DNA from: Pseudomonas sp. MYb185
GTDB lineage: Bacteria > Pseudomonadota > Gammaproteobacteria > Pseudomonadales > Pseudomonadaceae
DNA: 41,460 nt
Direction of reading: 5' to 3'
Assembly (NCBI RefSeq): GCF_002979975.1
Contig: NZ_PCQD01000019.1
Location: forward strand, 1-41,460
Positions 25,258 through 33,902 of this stretch are shown here, one piece after another (positions within the stretch are counted from its first letter, which is position 1; every line of letters begins with the position of its first letter). The translations under genes were made by a program, and so were the position numbers. The notes under the pieces were generated by a model. That model searched no databases. It worked only from the letters and a program-made list of their open reading frames with translations, and had not been told where the DNA came from.

Positions 25258-27477
25258 ATGCAGAACACGCCCACCGCCGCGCCACCGAAAACCAGTGATG
25301 AAATCGACCTTCTGGCGCTACTGGGCGCGCTGCTGGATAACAAAGCCATCATCCTCACTTGTACGGCTTTTTTTGCTGTCATTGGCATTGCCTATGCCAT
25401 TCTGAGCACTCCTGTCTATCAGGCAAATGCCATGATCCAGATTGAGGAGAAGTCTTCCGGCGTCGGCAGCTTATTGGGTGACAGCGAGCTATTCTCTACT
25501 GCATCACCTGCAGTTACTGAAATAGAGCTGCTCAAGTCTCGCCAAGTGATTGGTCAGGCAGTGGACAACCTCAAGCTCACCATTGTGGCCGAACCAAAAC
25601 TGTTTCCGGTGATAGGTCCTTTCCTGCACCGACGCTTCCAGCCTGAGGCGGATAAGCCCGTGGCACCTTCACCGCTCGGTTTTGGTAGCTATGCCTGGGG
25701 CGGCGAGCAATTGGACATATTCCAACTCGAAGTACCTGCAGCCTATCTTGGTGAGCCCCTCACCTTGATCGCGGGTGAAAGTGGCAGCTACACCCTATAC
25801 AGCAAGGATGGCGATGAATTATTAACCGGCACAGTCGGAGAGCCAACTGCCATTGACGACTTCAAGATGCAGGTCGCAACGCTGGTCGCTCGCCCAGGAA
25901 CGGACTTCAAGGTGGTTAAACGCGGCAGATTGGGTACCATTCTCGACTTCCAGCGCTCCATCGGTGCCAGCGAGCGCGGCAAGGACTCTGGCATTCTGTC
26001 CATTGCCTTGGAGCATACCAAACCCGATTATGCGATGGACGTCCTGAATGAAGTGAGCCGTCTTTACGTACGCCAGAATGTCGAGCGCAAGTCTGCCGAA
26101 GCACAGCAGAGCCTGGAGTTTCTGACCGAACAGCTTCCCCAGGTACGCCGGGATCTGGAAAAAGCCGAGAGCGCCCTCAATGCTTACCAAGCCAGCGCCG
26201 GGTCGGTGGATATCAGCATTGAAACCCAGTCCATCCTCAACCAGGTGGTTGAAATTGAAGCAGCTATTTCTGAACTGACCCTCAAACGTGAAGAGCTGCA
26301 ACGCCGTTTCACTCGGGACCATCCCAGTTACCAAGCTCTGATGAGCCAGATGGGACAATTGGAAAGCCGCCGCAATCAGATGTTGAAGGCTGTCGGCAAT
26401 CTGCCGGAAACGCAGCAGGAGCTACTGCGCCTTACCCGCGACGTTCAGGTCAGCACGGAAATATACACCCAGATGCTGAACAAATCTCAGGAGCTGGATG
26501 TAATGCGTGCAGGCACTGTCGGCAATGTACGCATTATCGATGATGCAGCAGTAGATACCAGTGCACCGGTCAAACCCAAGAAAGCGCTTATCGTGATAAT
26601 TGCTACCTTGCTCGGCGGCATGCTTGGCATAGCCATCGCTCTGCTCCGTCACGCACTCAACCGCGGCATCGAGAATCCCGAGCTGATCGAGCAACTGGGC
26701 CTACCCGTCTATGCCTCTGTTCCCTTCAGTAAGGATCAGGAAGTCATGGAGCGCAGCTTCAAGGGCAAGGCCAATCATATTCAAGGCTCGAACCTGCTGG
26801 CTGCCACTAACCCTGCGGACCTGTCCATCGAGGCTCTGCGCAGCCTGCGCACCAGCCTGCACTTCGCCATGATGGAAGCCAAGAACAACGTGCTGATGAT
26901 CTCCGGTCCCAGCCCCGGGGTGGGCAAGTCCTTTGTTTCGGTCAACCTCGCGGCCATCATTGCCCAGTCCGGACAGAAGGTCATGCTGATCGACGGCGAT
27001 ATGCGCAAGGGCTATTTGCACAAGCTGGTTGGGCGCGAGCCGGAGCCGGGCCTGTCTGCCCTGCTGGCAAATACTCATACCCTCGCTGACGTGGTGTGCA
27101 AGAGCGAGGTCGAAGGGTTGCACTTTATCAGCCGCGGGCAGATCCCGCCGAACCCTTCAGAATTGCTGATGCACGCTAATTTCCAGACCCTGCTCAATCA
27201 GCTGAGCGGTATGTATGATCTGGTCATCATCGATACGCCACCGATTCTTGCAGTCACCGATGCTGCTCTGGTTGGCCGCCTGGCAGGGACCAACCTGATC
27301 GTCACCCGCTTCGGCCTGAACCCGGTCAAGGAAGTGGAGCTGACCGTACAGCGCTTCCGCCATAATGGCATTGAGATCAAGGGCGCGATCTTCAACGCGG
27401 TGCAGAAGAAAGCTTCCGCCTACGGCTATGGCAATTACGGTTATTATCAGTACGAATATAAATCGGATGCCAAATAA
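25258..27477 (+). CDS. wzc: Polysaccharide co-polymerase / tyrosine autokinase (Wzc/Etk)
   Basis: A 739-residue inner-membrane BY-kinase. Order: Wzz domain with a first membrane helix (about 30-51), a long periplasmic coiled-coil part (about 270-390), a second helix (about 443-463) and a cytoplasmic kinase. Kinase motifs: Walker A GPSPGVGKS (about 549), Walker A' LIDGDMRKG (about 576), Walker B DLVIIDTPP (about 654). The tail AYGYGNYGYYQYEY has seven tyrosines, the autophosphorylation cluster. It sets chain length, energises export and contacts Wza. No separate wzz gene is seen, so its Wzz domain probably serves. Confidence 0.95.
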   Translation: MQNTPTAAPPKTSDEIDLLALLGALLDNKAIILTCTAFFAVIGIAYAILSTPVYQANAMIQIEEKSSGVGSLLGDSELFSTASPAVTEIELLKSRQVIGQAVDNLKLTIVAEPKLFPVIGPFLHRRFQPEADKPVAPSPLGFGSYAWGGEQLDIFQLEVPAAYLGEPLTLIAGESGSYTLYSKDGDELLTGTVGEPTAIDDFKMQVATLVARPGTDFKVVKRGRLGTILDFQRSIGASERGKDSGILSIALEHTKPDYAMDVLNEVSRLYVRQNVERKSAEAQQSLEFLTEQLPQVRRDLEKAESALNAYQASAGSVDISIETQSILNQVVEIEAAISELTLKREELQRRFTRDHPSYQALMSQMGQLESRRNQMLKAVGNLPETQQELLRLTRDVQVSTEIYTQMLNKSQELDVMRAGTVGNVRIIDDAAVDTSAPVKPKKALIVIIATLLGGMLGIAIALLRHALNRGIENPELIEQLGLPVYASVPFSKDQEVMERSFKGKANHIQGSNLLAATNPADLSIEALRSLRTSLHFAMMEAKNNVLMISGPSPGVGKSFVSVNLAAIIAQSGQKVMLIDGDMRKGYLHKLVGREPEPGLSALLANTHTLADVVCKSEVEGLHFISRGQIPPNPSELLMHANFQTLLNQLSGMYDLVIIDTPPILAVTDAALVGRLAGTNLIVTRFGLNPVKEVELTVQRFRHNGIEIKGAIFNAVQKKASAYGYGNYGYYQYEYKSDAK

Positions 27478-27536
27478 ATAGATTTGCAATACGGAACCAT
27501 TATACTCGTAAGGGTTCCCATGGGTAATCAAGTCGG

Positions 27537-27542
27537 TATAAT
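27537..27542 (+). promoter_or_regulatory. Candidate -10 box upstream of gfcA
   Basis: TATAAT 31 nt before the gfcA start, without a good -35; a GGAACC...GGTTCC inverted repeat lies at 27493-27518 just upstream and could be a regulator site. Confidence 0.3.
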
Positions 27543-27572
27543 CCGGTAAACGTAATCTTAAGGAGTCGAGAC

Positions 27573-27833
27573 ATGAAAAAACAAACAATCGCTCTGGTGG
27601 CCAGTGGTCTTCTGCTCGCCTCCGGTATGACTTTCGCGCAGGAAGAAGTACAGAACGAAGCAGCAGCAGGCACCGCTGCGACCACTCCGACTGGCGCTGA
27701 AGGTACTCTGGGCAGCTACGGCGGCGTTGCACTGGGCGTAGCCGCAGTGGGCCTGGCAGCAGCAGCAGCTTCCGACAGTGGCGGCGGCAGCGGTACTTCC
27801 ACCAGCACCAGCACTTCTACCACTACCAACTGA
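27573..27833 (+). CDS. gfcA: Small secreted Thr/Ser/Gly-rich protein, GfcA-like
   Basis: An 86-residue product with a clear signal peptide (about residues 1-22, cleavage after TFA), an Ala/Thr-rich centre, a hydrophobic Gly/Ala stretch (about 50-68) and a C-terminus of SDSGGGSG followed by Thr/Ser repeats. E. coli GfcA (YmcD) of the group 4 capsule operon has the same layout and composition, and the neighbours here are the rest of that operon, so the call rests on composition plus context. AAGGAG lies 8 nt before ATG. A strong terminator follows at once, so it may be made in excess of the genes downstream. Its role is unknown in E. coli as well. Confidence 0.68.
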   Translation: MKKQTIALVASGLLLASGMTFAQEEVQNEAAAGTAATTPTGAEGTLGSYGGVALGVAAVGLAAAAASDSGGGSGTSTSTSTSTTTN

Positions 27834-27854
27834 CCAGTTTGTAGCGGCTGAACG

Positions 27855-27890
27855 AGCCACCTGAAACCTTGTTTTAGGTGGCTTTTTTTT
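27855..27890 (+). terminator. Intrinsic terminator between gfcA and wza
   Basis: Stem AGCCACCTGAAAC / GTTTTAGGTGGCT (13 pairs, one G-U) with a CTT loop, followed by eight T at 27883-27890. It separates wzb-wzc-gfcA from wza-gfcBCD-vanZ; the latter need read-through or their own start. Confidence 0.9.
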
Positions 27891-27916
27891 ACCTACCCCA
27901 CGGAAGAATCACCATC

Positions 27917-29026
27917 ATGATCCGATTTCCGCTTGTCGCTCTGGGCGCCTCCACGCTTCTCCTCCAGGCCTGCATGTTCTCCCCAGGCATGCATATGGAT
28001 ACTGATCGCCTGATCAGCCAGGACTCCGCCGAGAACAGCATGGTGGAAATGGTCCAGATCACTCCCAAGCTGATTGCTCAGGATCAGGCCGTCAGGAACG
28101 GACTCACAATCCCCCAGGAACTGCTCGACTACATACCTGAAAATTACCGGATCGGCGCAAACGATGCGCTGTTCATTACCGTATGGGATCATCCCGAACT
28201 GACCATCCCTGGTGGTCAGCAGCAGCCTACCAGTGCCAACGCCCGGGTAGTGCGCGATGACGGCACCCTGTTCTATCCCTTTATCGGCAATGTGCATGTG
28301 GCCGGCAAGACCCTGGAAGAGCTGCGCGAGATCATCGCTACGCGCTTGGCGCGTTATATCGAACAACCGCAGGTTGATGTTAACGTTCTTGAGTACAACA
28401 GCCAGAAGATCTATTTCAGTGGTGCCTTTCAAAACGCGGGGATCATGCCGGTCAATGCTCAGCGTCTGACGCTGCTACAGGCCATTGGCCAGGCAGATAT
28501 CGACCCTCAGCGCGCTGACTTGTCCAATCTGACCTTGATCCGCGATGGTCAAACCTATCAATTGGACTACGACCGTCTAACCAGCAACACCAGTCGCATT
28601 GGCGAGGTTTATCTCAAGCCAGGCGACAAGGTGCATATGGGGGTGAACGACGCCCGCAAAATCCTGGTGATGGGCGAGATTACCCGGCCTGGCGCCATCC
28701 CCTATCGCACCAGCAAAATGACCTTGAGCGAAGTGCTGGGTACCGTTGGCGGCCCGTCGCCATTGAGCTCCAGCGGCAAGGAAATCTACGTCATCCGCGG
28801 CATCGACAACCTGGAAACCGAGAAGGCCACCGTATTCCAACTTAACGCCCAATCGCCGTCGGCATTCATTCTTGCCAACCGGTTCGAGATGCAGCCGCAG
28901 GATGTGGTGTTCGTTGGCGCCGCCGGTATCACCCGCTGGAACCGTGTAATCAGCCAGTTGCTGCCCACTGCCACCATTCTCTATACCGGTGCCAGAACTG
29001 ATGATGAAATAAGAAGCAATAACTAA
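27917..29026 (+). CDS. wza: Outer-membrane polysaccharide export lipoprotein (Wza/GfcE)
   Basis: A 369-residue lipoprotein. The signal peptide ends in the lipobox LLQAC (Cys about 19). A PES/BexD-type domain follows (YRIGANDALFITVWDHPEL, about 82; DGTLFYPFIGNVHVAGKTLEELR, about 118) and SLBB-type repeats (FSGAFQNAGIMPVN, about 170; VMGEITRPGAIPYRTSKMTLSEVL, about 250). The C-terminal helix, rich in Trp/Arg and hydrophobics, would cross the outer membrane. ATG 27917 starts the signal peptide; the open frame 13 codons upstream crosses the terminator and is ignored. It forms the export channel working with Wzc. Confidence 0.94.
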   Translation: MIRFPLVALGASTLLLQACMFSPGMHMDTDRLISQDSAENSMVEMVQITPKLIAQDQAVRNGLTIPQELLDYIPENYRIGANDALFITVWDHPELTIPGGQQQPTSANARVVRDDGTLFYPFIGNVHVAGKTLEELREIIATRLARYIEQPQVDVNVLEYNSQKIYFSGAFQNAGIMPVNAQRLTLLQAIGQADIDPQRADLSNLTLIRDGQTYQLDYDRLTSNTSRIGEVYLKPGDKVHMGVNDARKILVMGEITRPGAIPYRTSKMTLSEVLGTVGGPSPLSSSGKEIYVIRGIDNLETEKATVFQLNAQSPSAFILANRFEMQPQDVVFVGAAGITRWNRVISQLLPTATILYTGARTDDEIRSNN

Positions 29027-29036
29027 GGGGCGCCCA

Positions 29037-29690
29037 GTGAAGACCATACTGCCTGCGGTAGTACTGGGCATGGCCATGGCTGGCCTCGCCGGCTGCAATT
29101 CGCTGACCGGCGATGCATTGCAAACCATGAGATTGGCCATTACCGGACCTGAGTCGCCGATTACCGTGGAGCGTGTCAGGGCAGTGAGTGCCCCCGTGTT
29201 GCTGGCTCAGTTGGGCGTGGCCGAGGCGATGCTGATCAGCAACGGCGGTTACAGCGGCCTGGTGGAGTGGCACGGGGTGACGGAGATGCTGCTCACCCAC
29301 CACGGCCGTGTCACCCAGACCGCCGGTATGCCCGCCGATATCATCGCGCCGCTGGTGACTGCAGATCCATTTGCAGCCGGGCTGCATACGGTAGCCGATG
29401 GTCTTGAAGTGACGCGCCTTGTGGATTACCCCGCCTTGCACCGCACCGGATTGCGCCAGCATGCCCGCTACAAGCGTGGCCGGTTGGAGAAGGTCGAGTT
29501 CATGGGTGAAAGCCACCAGTTGCTGCGTATTGACGAAGTGATACGCATGCCTGAGCTGGGCTTCAAGGCTACCAACCAATACTGGGTTGAACCAGACACT
29601 GGGCTGGTACGGCGCAGTACCCAATATATCGCTCCCGATTTGCCGCCCTTGCATCTGACGCTGGCCAAAACCGCAGGAGGCCAGCCATGA
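29037..29690 (+). CDS. gfcB: Capsule-associated lipoprotein, GfcB/YjbF family
   Basis: A 217-residue lipoprotein with lipobox LAGC (Cys about 20), then a beta-rich domain with WHGVTEMLLTHHGRVTQTAGMPADI (about 75-100), the typical 'outer-membrane lipoprotein YmcC' pattern, and TNQYWVEPDTGLVRRSTQ near the C-terminus. The start is GTG 29037 with AAGGGG 8 nt upstream. It overlaps gfcC by 4 nt. In E. coli the gfcBCD genes are needed for group 4 capsule; the molecular role is not settled. Confidence 0.87.
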   Translation: MKTILPAVVLGMAMAGLAGCNSLTGDALQTMRLAITGPESPITVERVRAVSAPVLLAQLGVAEAMLISNGGYSGLVEWHGVTEMLLTHHGRVTQTAGMPADIIAPLVTADPFAAGLHTVADGLEVTRLVDYPALHRTGLRQHARYKRGRLEKVEFMGESHQLLRIDEVIRMPELGFKATNQYWVEPDTGLVRRSTQYIAPDLPPLHLTLAKTAGGQP

Positions 29691-30469
29691 ACCGCTTATT
29701 TCGTTGCCTTGTCGTGGCTGGCACGGTGCTGGCCGGTTTGGGGATGTCTGCGGCCCATGCCCAGTCGATCTCCATCAGCGGCGCTGTACTCAAGCCCGGT
29801 GAATATCAATGGCACGAGGGTGCTCGCCTGCGTGATGCTGCTGTAGCCGGCCAGGTGCGTGCTGATGCCTGGCCGCTCGGCGCTGCCCTGCTGCGCCAGA
29901 GCGCCATCGAACCTCAGCAACGGCTCAAAGCCGGGGTGTTGTTCGATCTGCGCATCAACAAGATGTATGCCCAGGCGGAAAACGACCCACAGTTGCGAGA
30001 GTTGATCGAACGGCTGGAAGCCTTTGTCGAACCGCTGCCGGTTACCGGACGGGTCAAGGCTGAGCTCAATCCCTTCCAGTTGCTGGTCAAGAGCAAGAAC
30101 AATCTGCTTGAGGCCGGCGATAAGCTGCTATACCCGACCCGCCCAAACTCGGTGAAAGTCATGGGTGCCGTAGCCAGTGACTGCGAGTTGAGCTTCGATG
30201 CCGGCTTGAGCATCAAGGACTATCTGCGCGAGTGCCCTACCCACCCGGCTGCTGATCGCAACTATCTGTATATCATCCAGCCGGATGGCGCTGCAGAACG
30301 GATCGGCATGGCCCATTGGAACCAGCAGCAGGGCCACATCGCGGTTGGCGGCATTCTGTATGTGCCGTTGAACCCTCGCGACATTTCACCGGATACCGCC
30401 GACCTGAATGATGATATTGCCAACTTCCTGGCGACCCAGTATCAGCTGGGAGGCCGCTATGCCGAGTAA
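29687..30469 (+). CDS. gfcC: Periplasmic capsule protein, GfcC/YjbG family
   Basis: A 260-residue protein with a signal peptide (cleavage after AHA, about residue 25), then SGAVLKPGEYQWHEGARLRDAAV, the ubiquitin-like beta-grasp start of GfcC, an ELIERLEAFVEPLPVTGR linker (about 107) and a second beta-grasp part with KVMGAVASDCELSF (about 160). GfcC structures show two Wza D2/D3-like domains, fitting periplasmic contact with the export channel. Translation is coupled to both neighbours (ATGA at the start, 11-nt overlap with gfcD at the end). Confidence 0.88.
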   Translation: MNRLFRCLVVAGTVLAGLGMSAAHAQSISISGAVLKPGEYQWHEGARLRDAAVAGQVRADAWPLGAALLRQSAIEPQQRLKAGVLFDLRINKMYAQAENDPQLRELIERLEAFVEPLPVTGRVKAELNPFQLLVKSKNNLLEAGDKLLYPTRPNSVKVMGAVASDCELSFDAGLSIKDYLRECPTHPAADRNYLYIIQPDGAAERIGMAHWNQQQGHIAVGGILYVPLNPRDISPDTADLNDDIANFLATQYQLGGRYAE

Positions 30470-32591
30470 GTTCGTTTGCCGGCAGGCGGCGCTCTTTGCC
30501 CCAGCTCTGCTCGCCCTGGCCATTCTGCCGCACAATGCCTACGCCGACCGCTACCGCACTACCCAAAGTGATTTTGGTGGCGTAGGCCTGTTGCAGACCC
30601 CCACGGCGCGCTTTGCCGATGAAGGCAATTTCAGCTTCAATGCCAACCGGGTTTCACCCTATAGCCGCTACAGTATTTCCGTCACGCCATTGCCGTGGCT
30701 GGAAGGTACACTGCGCTATACCACGCTGAACAACCGTCGTTATAGCCGATACGAATCCTTCAGCGGCGACCAGAGCCTGAAGGATAAGGCCATGGATGCC
30801 AAGTTCCGCCTGTGGCAGGAGTCCTACTGGATGCCGCAGCTGGCTGTGGGTTTTATCGACATGGCCGGTACCGGTCTGTTCTCCAGCGAATACCTGGTCG
30901 CCAACAAGCGCTTCTGGGACCTGGACTTGAGTCTGGGTATGGCCTGGGGTTATCACGGTAACCGGGGTGATATCAGCAACCCCTTTGGCGGCCTGCGTGA
31001 TAAGGAGCGTGCCGGCCGGGCTGAAGGTGACCGCGGTGGTAACTTCAACACCAGCACCTATTTCAGTGGCCCTGCCGCCTTCTTCGGTGGCGTGGAGTAT
31101 CAGACCCCCTGGGACCGGTTGCGCCTTAAGGTGGAATTCGACGGGAACGATTACCGCTCCGAGCCGGGTGATCCGAGCTTTGACGCGGCGGATTCGCGGA
31201 TCAACCTGGGCGCGGTGTTCAAGGTCAGAGACGGTATCGATATCAGCGCTGGCTGGGAACGCGGCAACACCGCCATGATCGGTATCTCCTTCCAGACCAA
31301 CCTCATGACCGGACGCGGGCCGCAGAAGTTTCTTGATCCAGCGCCTGAACCACGGGCCCAGCTGCCGGCCGGGGTTGCCGGCCAGAGCGTGGATTGGGCT
31401 GATGTCAGCAGCCGCCTGAAGGACAATGCCGGTTTCGAGGTGGAAGAAATCGCCATCAAGGATCGGGAAGTCATCATCACCGGTGAGCAGCGGACCTTCC
31501 GTGACGAGGCCGAGGGTGTGACCCGCGCTTCCCGCATTCTGGACAACAGCCTGGGCGAAGGCAGCTACGACTGGTACACCCTGGTCAACAAACCACGGGG
31601 CATGGCGGTCAGCGAAACCAGCATCAAGCCGCAAAGCCTGCGTGATTACGAGGACAACAGCACCGACGTCCAAGGCCTGCGCCGCGGTATCGTCAATGCG
31701 ACGCCCAGCGTGGTCAGTAAGGACGTGGTGCATACCCCCGAGCTGGATCCGTTCGACTGGGGCCTGTCACTGGGCTACAAGCAGAATATGGGTGGGCCGG
31801 ACGGGTTCATCCTCTATCAGTTCCTGGCGCGGGCCAATGCCGAGTACCGCTTCAACCGCAACAACTGGGTGCGCGGTACGCTGGGTGCGAACCTGATCAA
31901 CAACTTCGACAAATTCGAGCACCGCGGCTCGAGCAACATGCCCAGGGTGCGGACCTATATCCGTGAGTACCTGGTGACCTCCGACGTGGTGCTGGAGAAC
32001 CTGCAGTACACCTACACCAAGCGTCTGGATCGCGATGTGTATGCCATGGCCTATGGTGGTCTGCTGGAAAGCATGTTCGGCGGCGTGGGTGGCGAGGTTC
32101 TCTATCGTCCGTTCGATGCCGGCTGGGCCATTGGCGTGGATGCCAACTGGGTGAAACAGCGCGGTTTCCGTCAGGACTTCGACTTCCGTGACTATTCGAC
32201 CTGGACCGGGCATATCACCGGTTATTCCCAGACCAGGTTCTGGGACATCCTGGCCAAGGGTAGCGCTGGTCGGTACCTGGCCGGTGACTACGGTGCAACG
32301 CTGGATCTGTCGCGTCGTTTCTCCAGTGGCGTGATCGTGGGTGCCTGGGCGACCAAGACCAATGTCTCGTCGGAGGAGTTCGGTGAAGGTAGCTTCGACA
32401 AGGGTATCTATTTCACCTTCCCGTTCGATGCCTTCTTCGCCAAGTCATCCACTTCCAGCGGCACCATCGCCTGGAACCCGACCACCCGGGATGGTGGCGC
32501 GCGGCTGAGCAGGCAGTACAGCCTGTATAACATGACCGGGGCGCGGGATATCGAGTGGTTCAATGATGGGTTCGGGCGCATGGTAGAGTGA
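30459..32591 (+). CDS. gfcD: Outer-membrane capsule protein, GfcD/YjbH family
   Basis: A 710-residue protein with a signal peptide (cleavage after AYA, about residue 29), then the family start DFGGVGLLQTPTARFADEGNFSFNANRVSPYSRY (about 37-70, split here as conserved opening plus first strand). Many amphipathic beta-strands follow, ending at FNDGFGRMVE. It is probably a large beta-barrel or two barrels that work with GfcB and GfcC at the outer membrane. ATG 30459 has GGGAGG upstream and begins the signal peptide; an earlier in-frame ATG at 30408 lies deep in gfcC and is not used. Confidence 0.9.
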   Translation: MPSKFVCRQAALFAPALLALAILPHNAYADRYRTTQSDFGGVGLLQTPTARFADEGNFSFNANRVSPYSRYSISVTPLPWLEGTLRYTTLNNRRYSRYESFSGDQSLKDKAMDAKFRLWQESYWMPQLAVGFIDMAGTGLFSSEYLVANKRFWDLDLSLGMAWGYHGNRGDISNPFGGLRDKERAGRAEGDRGGNFNTSTYFSGPAAFFGGVEYQTPWDRLRLKVEFDGNDYRSEPGDPSFDAADSRINLGAVFKVRDGIDISAGWERGNTAMIGISFQTNLMTGRGPQKFLDPAPEPRAQLPAGVAGQSVDWADVSSRLKDNAGFEVEEIAIKDREVIITGEQRTFRDEAEGVTRASRILDNSLGEGSYDWYTLVNKPRGMAVSETSIKPQSLRDYEDNSTDVQGLRRGIVNATPSVVSKDVVHTPELDPFDWGLSLGYKQNMGGPDGFILYQFLARANAEYRFNRNNWVRGTLGANLINNFDKFEHRGSSNMPRVRTYIREYLVTSDVVLENLQYTYTKRLDRDVYAMAYGGLLESMFGGVGGEVLYRPFDAGWAIGVDANWVKQRGFRQDFDFRDYSTWTGHITGYSQTRFWDILAKGSAGRYLAGDYGATLDLSRRFSSGVIVGAWATKTNVSSEEFGEGSFDKGIYFTFPFDAFFAKSSTSSGTIAWNPTTRDGGARLSRQYSLYNMTGARDIEWFNDGFGRMVE

Positions 32592-32971
32592 TGCAGTTAG
32601 CCCTCTTCCGTCACTGGGCTCGCTATCGGCCGTTCTACAGGATCCTGTTCTTCTCGGTTCTGTTTCTGGGCATGTACCTCGGTATGCGCCCCGGCCCCCC
32701 GCCCACGCCGTTCAAGTTCAGCATGGTGGACTCGCTCTATCATGCTGGCGGGTTGTTCGTCTGTACCTTGCTGAGCTACATGGCCTTTCCGCGCTGGCGG
32801 TGGTGGCTGCGCGGGGTGCTGATGTTTGCTGTGGGCCTGGCGGTGGAGTTCGTGCAGTCCTTCCACCCTACCCGCTCGGCGGATATTCACGATATCTACG
32901 CCAATAGTGTGGGTGTCGCGGCTGGCCTGTTGGTGATTCTGGCTTGGCAGTGTCGGCCGGTGCGCAGGTAA
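32591..32971 (+). CDS. VanZ-like small membrane protein
   Basis: A 126-residue inner-membrane protein with about four hydrophobic segments: RILFFSVLFLGMYLGMRPGPPP (first helix and following loop), the VanZ-type DSLYHAGGLFVCTLLSYMAFP (about 47), EFVQSFHPTRSADIHDIYANSVGVAAG (about 85-110). Its ATG overlaps the gfcD stop (TGATG), so it is the last gene of the export operon. VanZ homologues are common beside polysaccharide genes; function is unknown. Confidence 0.85.
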   Translation: MQLALFRHWARYRPFYRILFFSVLFLGMYLGMRPGPPPTPFKFSMVDSLYHAGGLFVCTLLSYMAFPRWRWWLRGVLMFAVGLAVEFVQSFHPTRSADIHDIYANSVGVAAGLLVILAWQCRPVRR

Positions 32972-32993
32972 GGGACGACGGACATGGCGGGAT

Positions 32994-33077
32994 GCAAACT
33001 CCAACGTTCTCGCCGGCTCTGCTAGACTGCCGCCCTTACTACCCCGGCCCAGGAGTCCACCATGAATACCAACCTGC
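32994..33077 (+). repeat. 84-bp direct repeat, left copy (duplicated promoter and start of the gene at 33887)
   Basis: Matches 33819-33902 at 80 of 84 positions by direct reading, with the leader, AGGAG ribosome site, ATG and first five codons (MNTNL). The two copies lie 825 bp apart and frame the Phd/ParE module. Confidence 0.92.
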
Positions 33078-33106
33078 ACTTTACACTTCGAGCTCTTCCG
33101 TCCTAA
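33062..33106 (+). pseudogene. Orphaned 5' end of the gene at 33887
   Basis: ATG plus MNTNL identical to the intact gene, then divergence into TA-module DNA (MNTNLHFTLRALPS, stop). It still has the full leader and ribosome site, so a 14-residue peptide could be made, running antisense into the end of the toxin gene. Confidence 0.75.
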
Positions 33107-33383
33107 GCATTTCACTGCCTCGGCGAACCGTAAGCACAGAAATTTTTCGGGTGCGCTCATCAACGCCGTAAATTACTCGGTAGGCACCGTAGACGACTTC
33201 TCTAATTCGCTCAATACCAACCTCAGGAACCTTACGCCCACTCATCGGATGCGACTTTAAGCGCTCCACCGATTCGAATAATCCGTCCACCCACGCCTCT
33301 GCCGCTGAAGGCTTATCCAAAGCGATATAGCTGGCGATTTCACTGACGCGTTCAAGTGCAAGCGGAGACCATTCCAGGTTCAC
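33081..33383 (-). CDS. parE: ParE/RelE-family toxin
   Basis: A 100-residue toxin of the RelE/ParE superfamily: LEWSPLALERVSEIASYI at the N-terminus, the central HPMSGRKVPEVG (about 44), REVVYGAYRVIYGVD (about 60) and a basic end with VLTVRRGSE (about 84). Typical length. It overlaps the antitoxin gene by 4 nt (ATGA). ParE relatives poison gyrase and RelE relatives cleave mRNA on the ribosome; the sequence does not decide which, though the GRKVPE/YRVIY pattern is more ParE-like. Confidence 0.9.
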   Translation of the reverse strand: MNLEWSPLALERVSEIASYIALDKPSAAEAWVDGLFESVERLKSHPMSGRKVPEVGIERIREVVYGAYRVIYGVDERTRKISVLTVRRGSEMLRTEELEV

Positions 33384-33661
33384 TGACGCAAATTCCTCAA
33401 AATCATATCCTTTGCCTCAGCATGAGGAACACCTTCGCCGGCATCAATCTGCGCCTCCGAACGATGGATATCTTCGAGCAGTTCCAAGCGCTCCTGCATG
33501 CGTTGATACTCATGCACACCGACCAGCACCGCCACTCCACGGCCACGTTGCGTCAGTATCATAGGACGCTGGGTCTCGTTTATCTGCCTCACAAATGATG
33601 CAATTCCTGCCCGAAAATCCGACAAAGGGCGAATATCTTCATCAACTCTAAACTTTGACAT
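33380..33661 (-). CDS. phd: Phd/YefM-family antitoxin
   Basis: A 93-residue protein with DIRPLSDFRAGIASFVRQI, the Phd/YefM DNA-binding N-terminal half, then RPMILTQRGRGVAVLVGVHEYQRMQERLELL (about 33-63), the dimer helix region, and an acidic flexible C-terminus that would wrap the toxin. Promoter-proximal to the toxin as usual. A palindromic operator lies 12-39 nt upstream, fitting autoregulation. Confidence 0.9.
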   Translation of the reverse strand: MSKFRVDEDIRPLSDFRAGIASFVRQINETQRPMILTQRGRGVAVLVGVHEYQRMQERLELLEDIHRSEAQIDAGEGVPHAEAKDMILRNLRQ

Positions 33662-33672
33662 GGCGATACACC

Positions 33673-33700
33673 GTACAAGTAGAAGTACGTTCTACTGTAC
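33673..33700. promoter_or_regulatory. Palindromic operator of the phd-parE module
   Basis: Perfect arms AGTAGAA (33678-33684) and TTCTACT (33690-33696) around GTACG, with outer GTAC at 33673-33676 and 33697-33700. Just upstream of the minus-strand phd start, where Phd would bind. Confidence 0.7.
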
Positions 33701-33818
33701 TCTCAGGAAATTTAACATGCAATCGCTGGCGAGGCGGCAGGCACATAACCTACTCATCAAGCATGCCTGATCGGAATTTCCCACTGGATGAGTGGTAATC
33801 CCAGCTCAAGGCCATGGA

Positions 33819-33902
33819 GCAAACTCCACCGTTCTCGCCAGCTCTGCTAGACTGCCGCCCTCACTACCCCGGCCCAGGAGTCCATCATGAATACCAACCT
33901 GC
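33819..33902 (+). repeat. 84-bp direct repeat, right copy
   Basis: Partner of 32994-33077; this copy is joined to the intact gene at 33887 and gives it its leader and start. Confidence 0.92.

Noticed and set aside
27493..27518. GGAACC...GGTTCC inverted repeat after wzc as a terminator
   Set aside because: Only 6-bp arms, a 14-nt loop and no T-run; more likely chance or a protein site.
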